Of a stretch of 64,000 nucleotides of DNA, positions 48,417 to 60,380 are shown piece after piece. Location: assembly GCF_022965805.1 (NCBI RefSeq), contig NC_133101.1, positions 23,274,868-23,338,867 on the forward strand, read 5' to 3'. Under the pieces are notes generated by a model, which was given only the letters and a program-made list of their open reading frames with translations, was not told the origin of the DNA and did not search any database. The translations under genes and the position numbers were made by a program. This DNA is from Primulina eburnea. Lineage: Eukaryota > Streptophyta > Magnoliopsida > Lamiales > Gesneriaceae. Within the stretch, counting starts at the first letter, position 1. Every line of letters begins with the position of its first letter.

Positions 48417-48421
48417 CTATT

Positions 48422-48805
48422 GTAGTAGCAATTTTCCTTACAACTAGTGATGTACTTAAATGTAAAATATAAGGAAGTTTATTTGATTAAATAAACATCA
48501 TGTTTATCCAGTTTGAGTTTCGGTGTGACTTAATTGATAAATCTGTATTTCTTGCCTACACTATTTAAATGATTAAAATTTGTCAATTTACTTTGAGCAT
48601 ATATAATTCTGTTTTTTAAAGAGGTTTTCAATTCAGTTTTTGAGGGGAGTTTTCTTTTACCCTCGAACTGAAAAATTGTTTTCCAAACCGTCTTTAATTC
48701 ATTTCTTGAGGGGGAGCTTTTCACATTGTTTTAATATACCATTCCTCGAACTGAATATATTGTTTTTAATTGCTCAAGTTTCGTGATCATCAAAAAGAGG
48801 GAGAT
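48422..48805 (+). other. Right internal remnant of element E with polypurine tract
   Basis: Non-coding 3' end with GAGGGGAGTTTTCTTTTACC and GAGGGGGAGC blocks, as in element J. The polypurine tract AAAAAGAGGGAGA lies at 48792-48804. Confidence 0.8.
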
Positions 48806-50213
48806 TGTTGGAACTTTTCAAGTTCACAATCTTGATTTCGATGTTAACAAAACTTTTATTTTGTTATTAATGATTTACCTTAGTGTGCACAAGCTAGGAT
48901 CAGTTTCGAGTTGTCTAAATCGCAATCTGAAGACCCAACTGATCGCACAAACTGAATCAGTCGAACTGATATGTCAAACGAGCAGTTCAGCTGATTGTCC
49001 AGCTGATAGGTGGTTCAGCAGGAGAACCTCATAATCCTGGCCAGCCAAAGGAGTGTTCAATTGATGAAGAGCCCAGCTGACCAGTTCAACTGAACCAGAG
49101 TGAAATCAGTTCAACTGACGAGTAAACTGATTTCATCAGCCCAACTGAAGATCAGTTCAGCTGACTAGTTCGGAGCATCATTTAGAATCTTTCAGTTGTA
49201 GATCAAGACAAGCTCATTCAAGTGGATTCCAGCTATGCATAAATGTACAAAGCAATGGTCCAGTAAAAGGACAATAATGAACGTTGCATCTGAACATTAA
49301 AGACAAACATTCCAGAAAGACATTCGAAAAGTCGAGACACAAAGTCCAAGGATCGAATTCAAAATGCAACGGATACAATAATGATTCTAACTATACGATC
49401 TAGCTTTGCTCCTATACATACAAGATTAAGATCAGTGAAGACGTGACACACATATACAAATATACCCGTGAGAGTGTGGTAAAAGAAAGGGCGCGCTTAT
49501 TTGCCTATCAGATTTCAAGAAGCATTCAGCCCAGAGGCAATACTCAAGTATTATCAGCTTAGTTTGGAAGTGCAGTTCACTCAGTGTGTGAGAACACCTT
49601 TCTTGTGTATCCATTGTTCAGTTCTCACACACGAACACACACCACCACTCAAATACAGTTTTACACAAAGACAATAAACTTGTGTATCTAGTCTTTGACA
49701 AATAGACTTCAAAGAAGTGTTGGCTGGAAGGTATTGTCTTCAGTCTAGACTAAGAGTTCAGTTAGGCAGTGGGTAAGTCCTAAGTTGGGTGGGTTTGTAC
49801 AAGTAGTTGTATAAATCAAAGCCTTCTAGTGGATCATACCCAAGGTGGTAGAAGGGGTGACGTAGGAGTAGTTGAAGTCTCCAAATATCCATAAACATAT
49901 CTTTTGTATTTAACTGATTAACTGTTGTTTTCAAACTGTTTGCATTAGCAAGAGTATCCGTCAGTTCAAGTTTCACCATAACTGAACTGATGTATGCAAA
50001 AACTGATCTCCCTTATTTCAGTTATTCATTAAAACACTTTCAAATATAACAGCTTTCTTTACGAAGGATCACTTTGAGTTTCTTCCGCTTGATCTTATAA
50101 CCAAACTCGATTTAATTTATCGGTGTTAACATTCTTAGAACACGAGCTATTGCAGCTAATTGGAGAATATTGTATTTGAAGCATCCCAAAGATGCCCAGA
50201 ACGTGATCCTTCA
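48806..50213 (+). mobile_element. 3' LTR of copia element E
   Basis: TGTTGGAACTTTTCAAGTTC to GTGATCCTTCA, closely similar to the 5' LTR along its length. Confidence 0.93.
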
Positions 50214-50218
50214 ATAGG

Positions 50219-50416
50219 GGTTGTCACTTTGTGATCCTAATCGCAAATGATGCTGCTGAGAATCTGAGACACTTTATGGATGGTCTGAGGCCTACATAAC
50301 GTCGGGATGTGTTGTTGGGAAACACGAAGAGTTATAAAGATGCTGTTACGAAGGCCTTCAGAGCTGAGAAATCACTGAAAGATATTGAGTGGGAAATGCA
50401 GAGGAAGAGACCCCCT
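50219..50416 (+). pseudogene. gag of element C, middle part
   Basis: Resumes with a GCHFV-type phrase and continues with ANDAAENLRHFMDGLRP, a conserved Ty3/gypsy gag segment. It ends in the Pro/Gln-rich linker where the minus-strand copia LTR is inserted. CCCCT at 50412-50416 is the left target duplication. Confidence 0.85.
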
Positions 50417-51811
50417 TGAAAGATCGTGTGCTAGTACCTTCGAAGGTACTTCAAACAAAATATTATCCAATGAGCTGCAATAAATCGTGTTCTAGGAATG
50501 TTTACACCGATGAAATAAATCAAGTTTGGTTTTAAACCAAGTGGAAAATACTTGAAGTAATCATTTGTTAAGAAAACCGTTCAGTTAAAGCTTTTAGCTT
50601 GTGTAAACTAGTCAACTGAAATACGAGGGGATTCAGTTTTGGCTTGTATCAGTTCAGTTATGGTGAGAACTGAACTGATCAAATCAGTTTAAAAACACAG
50701 TTAAGCAATTAATACATCAGATATGCTTATGGATGTTCGGAGATTTCAACTACTCTTACGTCACCCATTCTACCACCTCCAATAGGTTTCAATAGAAGAC
50801 TTAGATTTATACAACACCTTGTACAAATCCTACACAGCTTAGGTCTTACCCTACAGCTTAACTGTATCCTAGCCTAGACTGAAGGCAGCACCTTCCAGCC
50901 AACACTTGTTTAATGTCTGTGTGTCAAAGACTACATGCACAAGTTTATTGTCTTTTTGCAAGGCTGTGTTTGAGTGGTGGTGTTTGTGAGAGAGAATTGA
51001 ACTCTGAATACACCGAGAAGGTGTTCTCACACACCGAGGGAAATAAGCTTCTAAACCAAGCTGATATGACTTGAGTATTCCCTCTAGGCTGATTGCTTTT
51101 TGTAAGCTGATATACGATAAGCGTGCTCTTTTTCTTTATATCTTCACACACCCGGTTTGTTGAAGGTCTTGATCTTGTATTTATAGCAATAAGATGACCG
51201 CACATCAAGACTCAACAAATGTGATCGTTGTAGCTTGAATGTGTTCCTTGAGATATGTGTCTCGACTTTTCTGACATACATCCAGGAATCTATCGGCTTT
51301 AATCTTTGCTACAATGTCCATTATTATACTATTCATCGTACAAATGCTCTACTTAGTACGCACAGCTGGATTCCATAAGATAAGCTTGTCGCGTTCTGAA
51401 AACTGACTGATTCCTAACTGATGCTCTGAACATGTTAGTTGAATTGGTCTGGAACTGGTTTGGTGAAATCAATTAGCTCGTCAGCTGAACTGATTTCACT
51501 GATTCAGTTGAACTTGAAAGCTGGGCTTTTCATCAGTACAGATCTTCATCAGCTGGTCGGACTTCTGAAGGTCTAATGCTGAATCACTTATCAACTGATC
51601 AATCAGTGGAACTGGTCTTTGATACTTCAGTTTGACTGATTCAGTTTTGGCAATCAGTTGGTACTTTCAGTTGGCGTCTTCGATACCTTCAGTTGTGGCT
51701 CGTTAACTGATTCCAGCTTCTGCTCACTAAGCTAAATATATTAGAAACAAAATAACAAGTTTTGTTAACATTAAAATCAAGATTGCGGACATGAAATGTT
51801 CCAACACCCCT
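50412..51811 (-). mobile_element. Copia solo LTR K (minus strand), TSD CCCCT
   Basis: The LTR is 50417-51806 (1390 bases), reading TGTTGGAACATTTCATGTCC on the minus strand to CACACGATCTTTCA. CCCCT lies on both sides (50412-50416, 51807-51811). There is no internal sequence. It sits in the glutamine-rich linker of gag C. Confidence 0.95.
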
Positions 51812-52131
51812 CCACAGTAGCAGCAACAACAGCAGAGAAATAAGCCGTTTTCGGGACCACCAAAGTGGCTAGGACAGCAGAAACCACAGGGGCAGCCACA
51901 GAGAGCAGCTGTCCCAAAGACTAAAGAGAGGCCGCTCTGTAAGGATTGCAATCGCCAGCACTTTGGCAAGTGCATGTGGGGCACCTACAAGTGCTTCAAG
52001 TGTGGAGGCGATGGGCATAAAACTATTGACTGTCCAAAGCTGAGGCAGCCTGTGACTGGACGAGCATATGTGATGCATGCTGAGAAAGCGGAGGCAGACA
52101 CTATGCTTATGACAGATACTTCGGCTATTTA
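51812..52131 (+). pseudogene. gag of element C, nucleocapsid part
   Basis: A Gln-rich linker, a basic Pro/Lys-rich stretch and one CCHC zinc knuckle (CFKCGGDGHKTIDC near 51990-52031), ending with a stop at 52129-52131. Same order as gag A (2964-3356). This part is open, but the upstream gag is broken. Confidence 0.88.
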
Positions 52132-52600
52132 AGCATTTTATATTGCTTTATTGCTTGAATCAATAAGCATGAATGCTAGGATTAATTTGCGGTGCATTGA
52201 ACCTGATGATTTAGAATTGCATCTTTCAAATTCTAAGGCTTTGGGAATTGAATTCCGAAATTATTAGCTATGGGGATCAAATTGTGGAGGACTGAGAACT
52301 TAGGAACTTAATTATGTCAATTTAGAAATTTAAGGGGCTAATTAGCATTTTCTTTGAAAATATTGAGGGTAAATTGCCATAATTCAAAATGTTGGGTGAT
52401 AAATTGCATTCATTCAAAATTTTTGAGGGCCATTTAGAAATTTTCGAAGGATATAGAGGCTGTTTTGGCAATTTTCAAAAATTAAGGGGTCGTTTTGCAA
52501 TATGTTCGACACATTAGGGACTAACTTGCAAAAATGGGAAACTAGAAGAGCCTAAATGATAGAAAATTTTTGAATTTCATGGCATTATTTGAGTATAATG
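52132..52600 (+). other. Non-coding spacer between gag and protease (C)
   Basis: About 470 bases rich in phrases such as 'aaattttgagggccatttag'. Position and style match the spacer of A (2596-2963). GCAG-type acceptor-like sequence occurs near 52612; the donor side reads GGCTATTTAA where A has GGTAACC. Confidence 0.5.
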
Positions 52601-54440
52601 CGACTATTATCGCATGCAGAATATTGTTAGAAGGTGTAGCTACCTTGCTAGATTCTGGAGCTACGCATTATTTCATATCTGAATCCTTCGTAAAGCGATT
52701 GGGCATCCTACTGGAGGATTTAGCATATTATGTCTACGGCCGAGCATATTATGTCTACGAGTGTATTATGTCTACGAGAATGGTGAGGGATGTGGAGCTC
52801 AGTTTACAGAAGAATATTGTATGAGAAGATCTTATGGTGTTGTCGATGCCCAAGTTCGATATTATTTTGGCCATGGATTGGCTCGCACTGATTGGAGCTT
52901 CCATCGATTTTCAACAGAGGTCTATATCTATTAGACCATCCAATGGGAAATTTTTTATTTTCGAGGCTACGCAGAAGAGACAGATGTCGCGCATCATTTC
53001 TTGTATGCATGCAAAGAAGCTTATTCGAAAGGGCTGCCAGGTTTTTCTTGCTAGTATTATCTCCGTACCCGACACTGGCAGTCGATCGATTAATGGATGA
53101 TGTGGAGGTTGTCAGGACTTTCTAGATATGTTCCCTGTCGATTTTTATGGTATTCCACCCGAGAGAGATGTGGAGTTTGCAATTGAGTTGATGCCGGGTA
53201 CTATACCGATCTCTAAGGCACCACATCTTCTAGCACCTGTTGAAATGAAAGATTTGAAAGATCAAATTCAAGAGCTGCTAGAAAAAAGATTTATTCACCC
53301 TAGTTTCTCTTCATGGGGTGCGCCGATGTTATTTGTGAAGAAAAAAGATGGGATTATGAGAATCTGCATAGACTATCGAGTGTTCAATCGAGTGACAGTG
53401 AAGAACGAGTATCCATTGCCTCTAATCAAGGATTTTTTCTATTAGTTGCAAGAAGCTTGGGTATTTTCTAAGATAGATCTTCGATCAGGATATCACTGGC
53501 TGAGGGTGAAGGAGGCGGATATGCATTAGACGACTTTTAGAACACTCTATGGGCATTATGAATTTTTGCAATCTTCATGGATATCATGAATCACGTGTTT
53601 CAGCCGTACCTTAACCAGTTTGTCATTGTATTCTTCGATGATATTTTGATCTATTGCAAGAGCCGAGAGGAGCATGATCAGCACTTCAAGACGACTTTTA
53701 TTATGAGACTTAAAGTTATACGCAAATTTCAGCAAGTGCGAGTTTTTGTTAGATAAGGTGGCATTCTTAGGCCACATCGTTTCGAGAGAAGGAATAGATG
53801 TCGACCCATCTAAGGTCGAGGCAGTTAAAGAGTAGCCGATGCCTAAACGTGTAATGGAAATCCGTAGTTTCTTGAGCTTAAATGGCTACTATCGCAAATT
53901 CATCAAGGGTTTTCCTTCCATTGCAGTACCCTTGACATCTCTGACGAAGAATAATGCAAAATTTTATGGGGACCGGAGTGTCAAAGCATTTTTGATCAGT
54001 TGAAGCAAGCGCTCACTACCGCATCAGTTCTAGCTGTGCCGACATAACAAGGGGAGTATGTGATGTATATCAACATTTCTAAGCTAGGATTGGGCGCAAT
54101 TCTCATGCAACATGATCGGGTCATTGCTTATGCATATAGACAGTTGAAAGTCTACGAGAAGAATTATCTGACACATCACCTTGAACTTGCAACAGTCGTA
54201 TTTGCGCTTAAAATTTGGATACACTACCTATAGGGTGAAAAATGCAAGATCTTTATGGATCAAAAAAGTCTCAAATATTTCTTCGCTCAAAAGAAGTTGA
54301 ACATGAGACAACAAAGATGGTTAGAACTTGTAAATGACTACAACTGCGACATTACCTATCTTCCCAAGAAAGCTAATGTAGTTGCGGATGTTTTGAGCAG
54401 AAAAGTGAAAGTCTTGGCTCATTTATCAGTATAAAAACCT
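52601..54440 (+). pseudogene. Element C pol: protease, RT, RNase H
   Basis: Protease has LLDSGATHYFISESF (about 52640-52690), followed by an expanded segment with three ATTATGTCTACG units. The RT N-terminal part is 53128-53445 with [13 protein letters not shown], ending at a TAG where Gln is expected. The palm region is in several frames with VFFDDILIY near 53625-53650. RNase H follows at about 54060-54440 with the ending KVKVLAHLS. Many stops and a deletion near 53565 make it non-functional. Confidence 0.85.
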
Positions 54441-54549
54441 CTACACACGGAAATTAAGATGTTCGATCTCGAAGTTTATGCAAGGGGCAAGGCTCCTAAT
54501 CTCGCTACTTTAACAGTGCAAACTGCTTTGCGAGACAAAATTCGAGACA

Positions 54550-55950
54550 GGCTGATTACTGACGAGCAACTACAGAAATGAAGACAACGAGATGAATCGA
54601 AGGGCAGGATGTTATACTTAGTCGAATAAGACATTGTCAAATATCAAGGCCGACTACGGGTTCCTAGTGACGATTCTCTTACAGTTGAAATTATGACAGA
54701 AGCTCATAATACCTCTTATTCTATACACCCTGGAACCACAAAAATATGCAAGGACTTGCAACTTTTATATTGGTGGCTGGGTATGAAACGATATATTATG
54801 CAATTCGTATCTGAATGCTCGACGTGCCAACAAGTAAAAACAGAGCATAAAATACCAGCAAGAATGCTCCGACCACTTCCCATCCTCGAGTGGAAATAGG
54901 AGAACATTACGATGGACTTCGTGGTAGGTTTGTCAAAGACGGTGAAAGGATTCAATGCTATTTGGGTAATAGTTGACCATCTTACTAAGTCAGCATATTT
55001 CCAACCAGTAAAGACGACTTTCTCCATTACACAGTATGTGGAGTTGTATATTCGAGAGATAATCAAACTGTATGGAATTCCAGTTTCCGTAGTGTCGGAT
55101 AGAGACACACAATTTACTTCATCATTTTGGAAGTGTCTACATGCAGCTATGGGGACCAAGCTACTATTCAGCACAATATTTCACCCCAGATAGACGGTCA
55201 GTCTGAGAGAGTCATAAAGATTCTAGAATATCTGCCCCGATCATGCGTGATCGATTTTCAAGGGAGTTGGGAACAAAAATTACCTCTAATGGAGTTCACC
55301 TATAACAACAATTATCCGTCATCTATGAGAATGGTTCCATATGAGGCATTCTATGGGAGGAAGTACAGATCACCTATCCATTGGGACGAAGTAGGGGAGA
55401 GAGCTATGATAGGACCCGAGGTAGTGCAGCATACCTCAGGTTTAGTCGCCAAGATCCGAGACATGATGAAGACTGCTCAGAGTCGACAGAAAAGCTACGC
55501 TGACAGAAAAAGACAAGATCTCGAGTTTGCAGTCGAAGACCACGTATTTATGAAAATAGCACCTATGAAGGTGTTATAAGATTTGTCAAGAAAGAAAAAC
55601 TCAGTCCGAGATTCATCGGATCATTCGAGATACTCAACAGAGTGGGAGAATTAGCATATCGAGTGGCGTTGCCACCCAATCTCGCAGGAGTTCACAACAT
55701 TTTCCACGTATCGATGATCTACAAGTACATGTCGAATCCTTTACATGTACTAAATTTTGAGCCACTGCAGCTTACATCAAACCTGTCTTATGAGGAGAGG
55801 CCTACTCAAATTTTGGACAGACAGGAGAGAAGGTTGTGGGATAAAGTGATAAAGATGGTCAAAGTCAAGTGACGTAACCACTCGGAGGAATAAGCCACTT
55901 GGGAGACAGAGTCTGAAACGAAGAGACACCTAAGACTTTTCGGTGAGTCA
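54550..55950 (+). pseudogene. Element C pol: integrase
   Basis: The zinc-finger part is at 54693-54860 (H..H...C..C with SIHPGTTK and CSTCQQVK). The core begins at 54912 with MDFVVGL and contains VSDRDTQFTSSFW. A one-base shift near 55185 moves reading to a second frame with the DGQSERV segment carrying the catalytic Glu. A further shift near 55575 precedes the C-terminal part (55642-55872), which ends RPTQILDRQE and a chromodomain-like tail. Two more stops follow (55869, 55890). Wording parallels element G. Confidence 0.88.
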
Positions 55951-55971
55951 TAATTTCGAGGACGAAATTTT

Positions 55972-55993
55972 ATTTAATGGGGGAGGGGGGATT
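55972..55993 (+). other. Polypurine tract of element C
   Basis: AATGGGGGAGGGGGGATT follows the CGAGGACGAAATTTT phrase and directly precedes the 3' LTR. Confidence 0.8.
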
Positions 55994-58900
55994 TGTAACG
56001 TCCGAAAATCAGTCCACATAAACCACATGCATGAAAATTATTTAAATTGCTTATTTATTTTATTAATGCTTAAATGATATATTTTATATGATTAAATGTT
56101 TAAATTACATGATTTCATGAAATCAAGGATTTTTTCCGGATATTCGATATTAGGCCCGTGAAAGTAGACCGGGGACGACCAAGATTAAAATATTTTTTGA
56201 TAAATATATTTAAAGCTCTATACTATGATTAAATAGGATTAAAATTTTCTAAAAATACTGAAGTCCAAATTATTTAATGAGTCGATCATTTTTTTGTCCG
56301 GGAAGCCGGTGTTAGTAAAACAAATGACTTTTAAGGAACCCGAAGTTATTATTTTGAAAACGATTTTTGTAAACTTTTATTTTAGAACTAATTGGGCCTT
56401 AATGGGCATAATTATTCCTAAACTTAAAACCTAAAAACCTAACTTTTAAAAACACTAGAATTCAAAAATTATAAAATCAAAAACCTATGGTTCTAGACTC
56501 TTGGTTGGTCGAAAGCACACACAACACACACACCAAATTTTCGAAATACTTGAGAGCAAAAATCTAATGTTTCTCGTCGTCCGTTTGTTCTTAATCGCAA
56601 CCCATGCCAACGACCGAATATTTGAGTGTTTTTAACGCAAAGGGATGCTTCTAAACCTTCTTCTTTGCACCATTCAATCCATAATATGTGTGTTTTATGT
56701 TTGAAGCATGAAAAATTATTTAGATCGAATACTTAACGTTTATAGGTTATTTCTCAAAACATTTGACGTTTCTATGATCATATAAGTCATGTTACGATTT
56801 CTAATGGGTACGCTGCCTATATAAGATGTCAAAGAGACGGGAAAAGGGTCGTATAAGGATACGATAAACGCTGGACAAGGGCTGGAATGCCTGGATTCGG
56901 GTGCCTAGCGCTTAGAGGTTTTCATGGGGTTAAGGGGATGTGGCTCGGACAAGGGGAGGGGCCGTACCAAGGCTGACAACGTCTTGTCTAGGCATGTGCA
57001 GACCGAGACCAATAGGGTTAAGGGGTCTCCGAGGTGCTAGACTCGGGGGTTCTCAGGAGGAGCGACCGCGACCCTAGGGTTCCTCGGGCATGGGTGAGCA
57101 CGGATGGGGGGTGGTACCCTGGTCAGGGCTGGTTCAGGTAGGATCCATAAGGGTCTGGGCATGTTCTGGTCCAAGAGGGCTCGAGGGAGGCTCAGAAGAA
57201 TAGGTGCATGCGTGCGGCTTGGTTTGGGAGAATGATTCGAATAGGGGCTAGGGAAAGAGCTGGGGCTCGAACCGTGGTTCAGAGGGGTTCTTTTGTGGTT
57301 CACGGGGGTAATTTAAGGATGAAAAGCTTATGCTTAAAATTTGAGAAGAAAATATTAAGTTTGGAATTAATTCGGGTTTAAAACGCTTCATGGTTTAGTT
57401 ATTAAGTCATTAAATCGAAAGGCTCGGCTTTATGTCTAAGAAAAATATTAGAAGTCAAATTTAAGCTTATATGATGGTTCAGGATAGGTCCGAGTCAAGA
57501 AAAGTAAGAAAAATTCAAAATTAGGAAGTTCGAGATCCAGGGGTAAAATGGTCATTTTACGTCTCGAGTAGTTCGAAAGGCTTGGGAGTGTCCCGAAGAA
57601 TCATAATACATTCTAAATGATATTTTAAAATATTTATGATGAAAATATGATATTTTTATGATATATGCAAAGGTTGTAAGATTTTTCCCGAAAAATGCTA
57701 TTTACAATTTTTGAAGGACACGATATTTTATAAATAAAAGAAAAAAAATATTTTGAAGCATGTGAATTGACTGTGACATAAAAGATATTATTGGGGATAT
57801 CGTGAGAGAAAATGTCCTAGAGGAGACTGTTTATGGGATAAGGCCCTAGAGGGAGTCCGACGATCGTATTTATATATTTGGCCACGACCCAGTGATGAGA
57901 GTTGCTGACACCCCCCCCCCCCCCCCCAGGTACTTGGTGTATATAAATAGATCAGTCGACCAGATGATGAATGATAAAGGATAAATGATAGTCACTTTCA
58001 ACGAGCAAACTTCACCCAAAATGATATATGATGAAGAAACGATTTATGATGTTATATGCTAAAATGATTTGTGAAAATAATATATGCTTACGAGCTTTTA
58101 CGTCAGCTTGAGGTTCTCCATTAACTAACTGTGAGTGGAATAAGGCCAGTGAAAGCAGTTTGATAGATTAAAAGACTTATTTTAAAGCTTTATGTGCTTG
58201 TATATGTATTATTTGTTATATTTGGTTAGAACGTGCTGAGTCATTAGACTCACTAAATTTGAATGGTCGCAGGTGAGGATGAATTTGAGAGAGGCGCTGA
58301 TGCTTGAATGGATTGGGTCCGGCAGTACACTCTCGAGAGACTTTGTTGTTGGAACATTTCACGTTCGCAATCTTGATTTTGATTTTAACAAAACTTGTTA
58401 TTTTGTTTCTAATGAATTTGCCTAAGTGCGCAGAAAAGCTAAAACTGATCAGCCTTCAAATTGATCAGTTACTGAGTCCAAACTGAAGCTATCGAGATGT
58501 AAACTTAAAGCGCCAACTGATTATCCAAACTGAACAAGTCCAACTGAAATATCAAAGACCAGTTCCACTGATTAATTCAGTTTATAGGTGGTTCAGTAGA
58601 AGACCTTCAGAAGCCCGGCCAGCTGATGAAGAGTTCAACTGATGAAGAGCCTAACTGACTAGTTCAACTGAATCAGAGAAATCAGTTCAACTGACGAGCC
58701 AACTGATTTCACCAAACCAGTTCAAGACCAGTTCAGAGCATCAGTTAGGAATCAATCAGTTTGCAGAACGCGACAAGCTTATCTAATGGAATCTAGCTGC
58801 TAGGAAAAGCAGTTATACTATCAATAGTACAATAATGGACGTTGCAGCAGAGTTTAAAGACAAAGAGTTATTGAATGCATGTCAGAAAAGTCGAAAAAAC

Positions 58901-59885
58901 AAATTTCAATGAACACATTCAGCTGCAACGAACATATTTGATGAGTCTTGATGTACGGTCACCTTGTTGCTATAAATACAGACAAAGACCATCATCTAAA
59001 CAAGTGCGAAAATATAGAAGAAAGGGCACACTCAATTCATATCAGTTTACAAGAAGCAATCAGTCCAGATGGAACACTTCAATGTGTTATCAGCTTAGAT
59101 CGGAAGTATATTTTTCTCAGTGTGTGAGAACACTTTCGTGTTGTATTCAGAGATCAGTTCTCACACACACACACCACCACTCACATATATAGAGTAAAGA
59201 GCGTAATGAATAGCTGAGTGGGTCTTGTACAAAGACAATAAACTTGTATATGTAGTCTTTGACACACTGACGTTAAACAAGTGTTGGCTGAAAGGTGCTG
59301 CCTTCAGTATAGGCTAGGAGTTCAGACTAGGCTGTAGTATAAGTCCTAAGCTGAGTGGGTTTGTACGAAGTGTTGTATAAATCAAAGTCTTCAAGTGGAT
59401 CCTACCCGAGGAGGTAGAAGGGATGACGTAGGAGCAGTTGAAGTCTCTGAACATCCATAAACATATCTTGTGTATTTAACTGTTTAACTATCGTTTTCAA
59501 ATTGATTTGATCAGTTCGAGCTATTATCAGTTCAGTTCTTTGCATAACTGAACTGATATATGCAAGAACCGATCCCCTGCTTTTCAGTTATTCAGTTTAC
59601 ACAAGCTAAAAAGATTTCAAATATAACAGCTTTCTTAACGAAGGATTACTTTGAGTATCTTCCGCTTTGTTTAAAATCAAACTCAATTTAATTAATTCAT
59701 TGATGTTTACATTTTTAGAACACGAGCTATTGCATTTCATAGAGAATATTGTGTTTGAAGCACCCTGGTAAGTGTTAAGACCGATCCATCATTTTTTTCC
59801 CGCATTAACTTAAGATTTAAGTTTTTAAAGTAATGATTTTGAGGATTATTTATTTAAAACTTTTATGCTTTATTTTAAAATTTTC
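55994..59885 (+). mobile_element. 3' LTR of element C, split by a copia LTR and truncated
   Basis: It starts TGTAACGTCCGAAAATCAG. It contains a run of 17 C (57911-57927) and GAGTCATTAGACTC at 58238-58251. It is interrupted at 58347 and resumes at 59792 with ACTTAAGATTTAAG wording parallel to 38266 onward. Similarity to the 5' LTR ends near 59885; the last about 180 bases of the LTR are absent. Confidence 0.8.
58342..59796 (+). mobile_element. Copia solo LTR L in the 3' LTR of C
   Basis: The LTR is 58347-59791 (1445 bases), TGTTGGAACATTTCACG to GATCCATCA. Flanks are TTTGT (58342-58346) and TTTTT (59792-59796), a four-of-five match to a target duplication. TATAAATACAGAC near 58970. No internal region. 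Confidence 0.88.
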
Positions 59886-60380
59886 TTGCTTCTTCACTTA
59901 CTGAAGACTATATCTCCACTTGACGAGTAAAGAGATTATGAGTCTTTCTCATATATATTGACAAAATTAAATTTTCATTTAATTTTTATCCAAATTCTGT
60001 AAATGGATATTTTTTGTTAAAGATGACAGAAAAAACTACAAGTTGTCTAGAAGATATATTTGGAAAAAAAAAGAAATCTTCTGTGGAACAACAAGCTACC
60101 GAGGAGTAAGGAAATTCGTCGAAAATTCTATAACATGGCTCATATTAGAAGATGGTCAAAAGAAATCTGCCCATAGTGCCCGAACCAAAAAGAACCAGAG
60201 TTTGGGAAAAGTTTTCGGTCAAGTTCTGATAAAAACACATACTGGAAAAACAAGTCCAAGTAATAAATGACCACTCAATGATGTTTTCGCGAAATTTTAA
60301 ATCAAGTAGGAAGCTTAAACTAAATTTTGATGGACAAGGAACTAAAGTCTAAATGAAACTAGGGCTTGAGAATTTATTTG
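59886..60380 (+). other. Unassigned stretch with weak coding character
   Basis: A short open frame (60043-60270) and a second frame around 60022-60090 start near an ATG. Both are Lys/Ser-rich, interrupted and unrecognised. If element C was inserted into the pararetrovirus-like locus, this could be its right-hand continuation, but no viral motif was seen. Confidence 0.3.

Larger units (their letters stand above)
41262..48421 (+). mobile_element. Coding-free long-LTR gypsy-type element D, TSD CTATT
   Basis: The element is 41267-48416 (7150 bases). Its LTRs are 41267-44231 (2965 bases) and 45478-48416 (2939 bases), with CTATT on both sides. The 1246-base internal region has a PBS at its left end and a polypurine tract at its right end but no gag or pol. 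This matches the LARD type of non-autonomous element. LTR words (CGAGGAACGGAGACCGA, GAGTCTTTAGACTC) and leader wording tie it to the A/C/H lineage, which could have supplied proteins in trans. Confidence 0.95.
39220..50218 (+). mobile_element. Copia-type element E with target duplication ATAGG
   Basis: The element is 39225-50213. Its LTRs are 39225-40644 (1420 bases) and 48806-50213 (1408 bases). ATAGG lies on both sides (39220-39224, 50214-50218). A PBS follows the 5' LTR and a polypurine tract precedes the 3' LTR. Once the nested element D (41267-48416) is removed, only about 1.0 kb of internal sequence remains, with no gag or pol, so E is itself a non-autonomous deletion derivative. Confidence 0.95.
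37838..59885 (+). mobile_element. Ty3/gypsy retrotransposon C with nested insertions
   Basis: The order on the plus strand is truncated 5' LTR (37838-38512), PBS, gag (38713-39219, resumed at 50219-50416 and 51812-52131), spacer, protease/RT/RNase H (52570-54440), integrase (54550-55950), polypurine tract and 3' LTR (55994-58346 plus 59792 to about 59885). Three insertions (39225-50213, 50417-51806, 58347-59791) account for most of its 22-kb span; without them it is about 8 kb. Many stops and shifts mark it as the oldest member of the nest. Confidence 0.88.

Noticed and set aside
57037..57303. Pro/Ser-rich minus-strand frame
   Set aside because: Antisense of the G-rich part of LTR C; low complexity.
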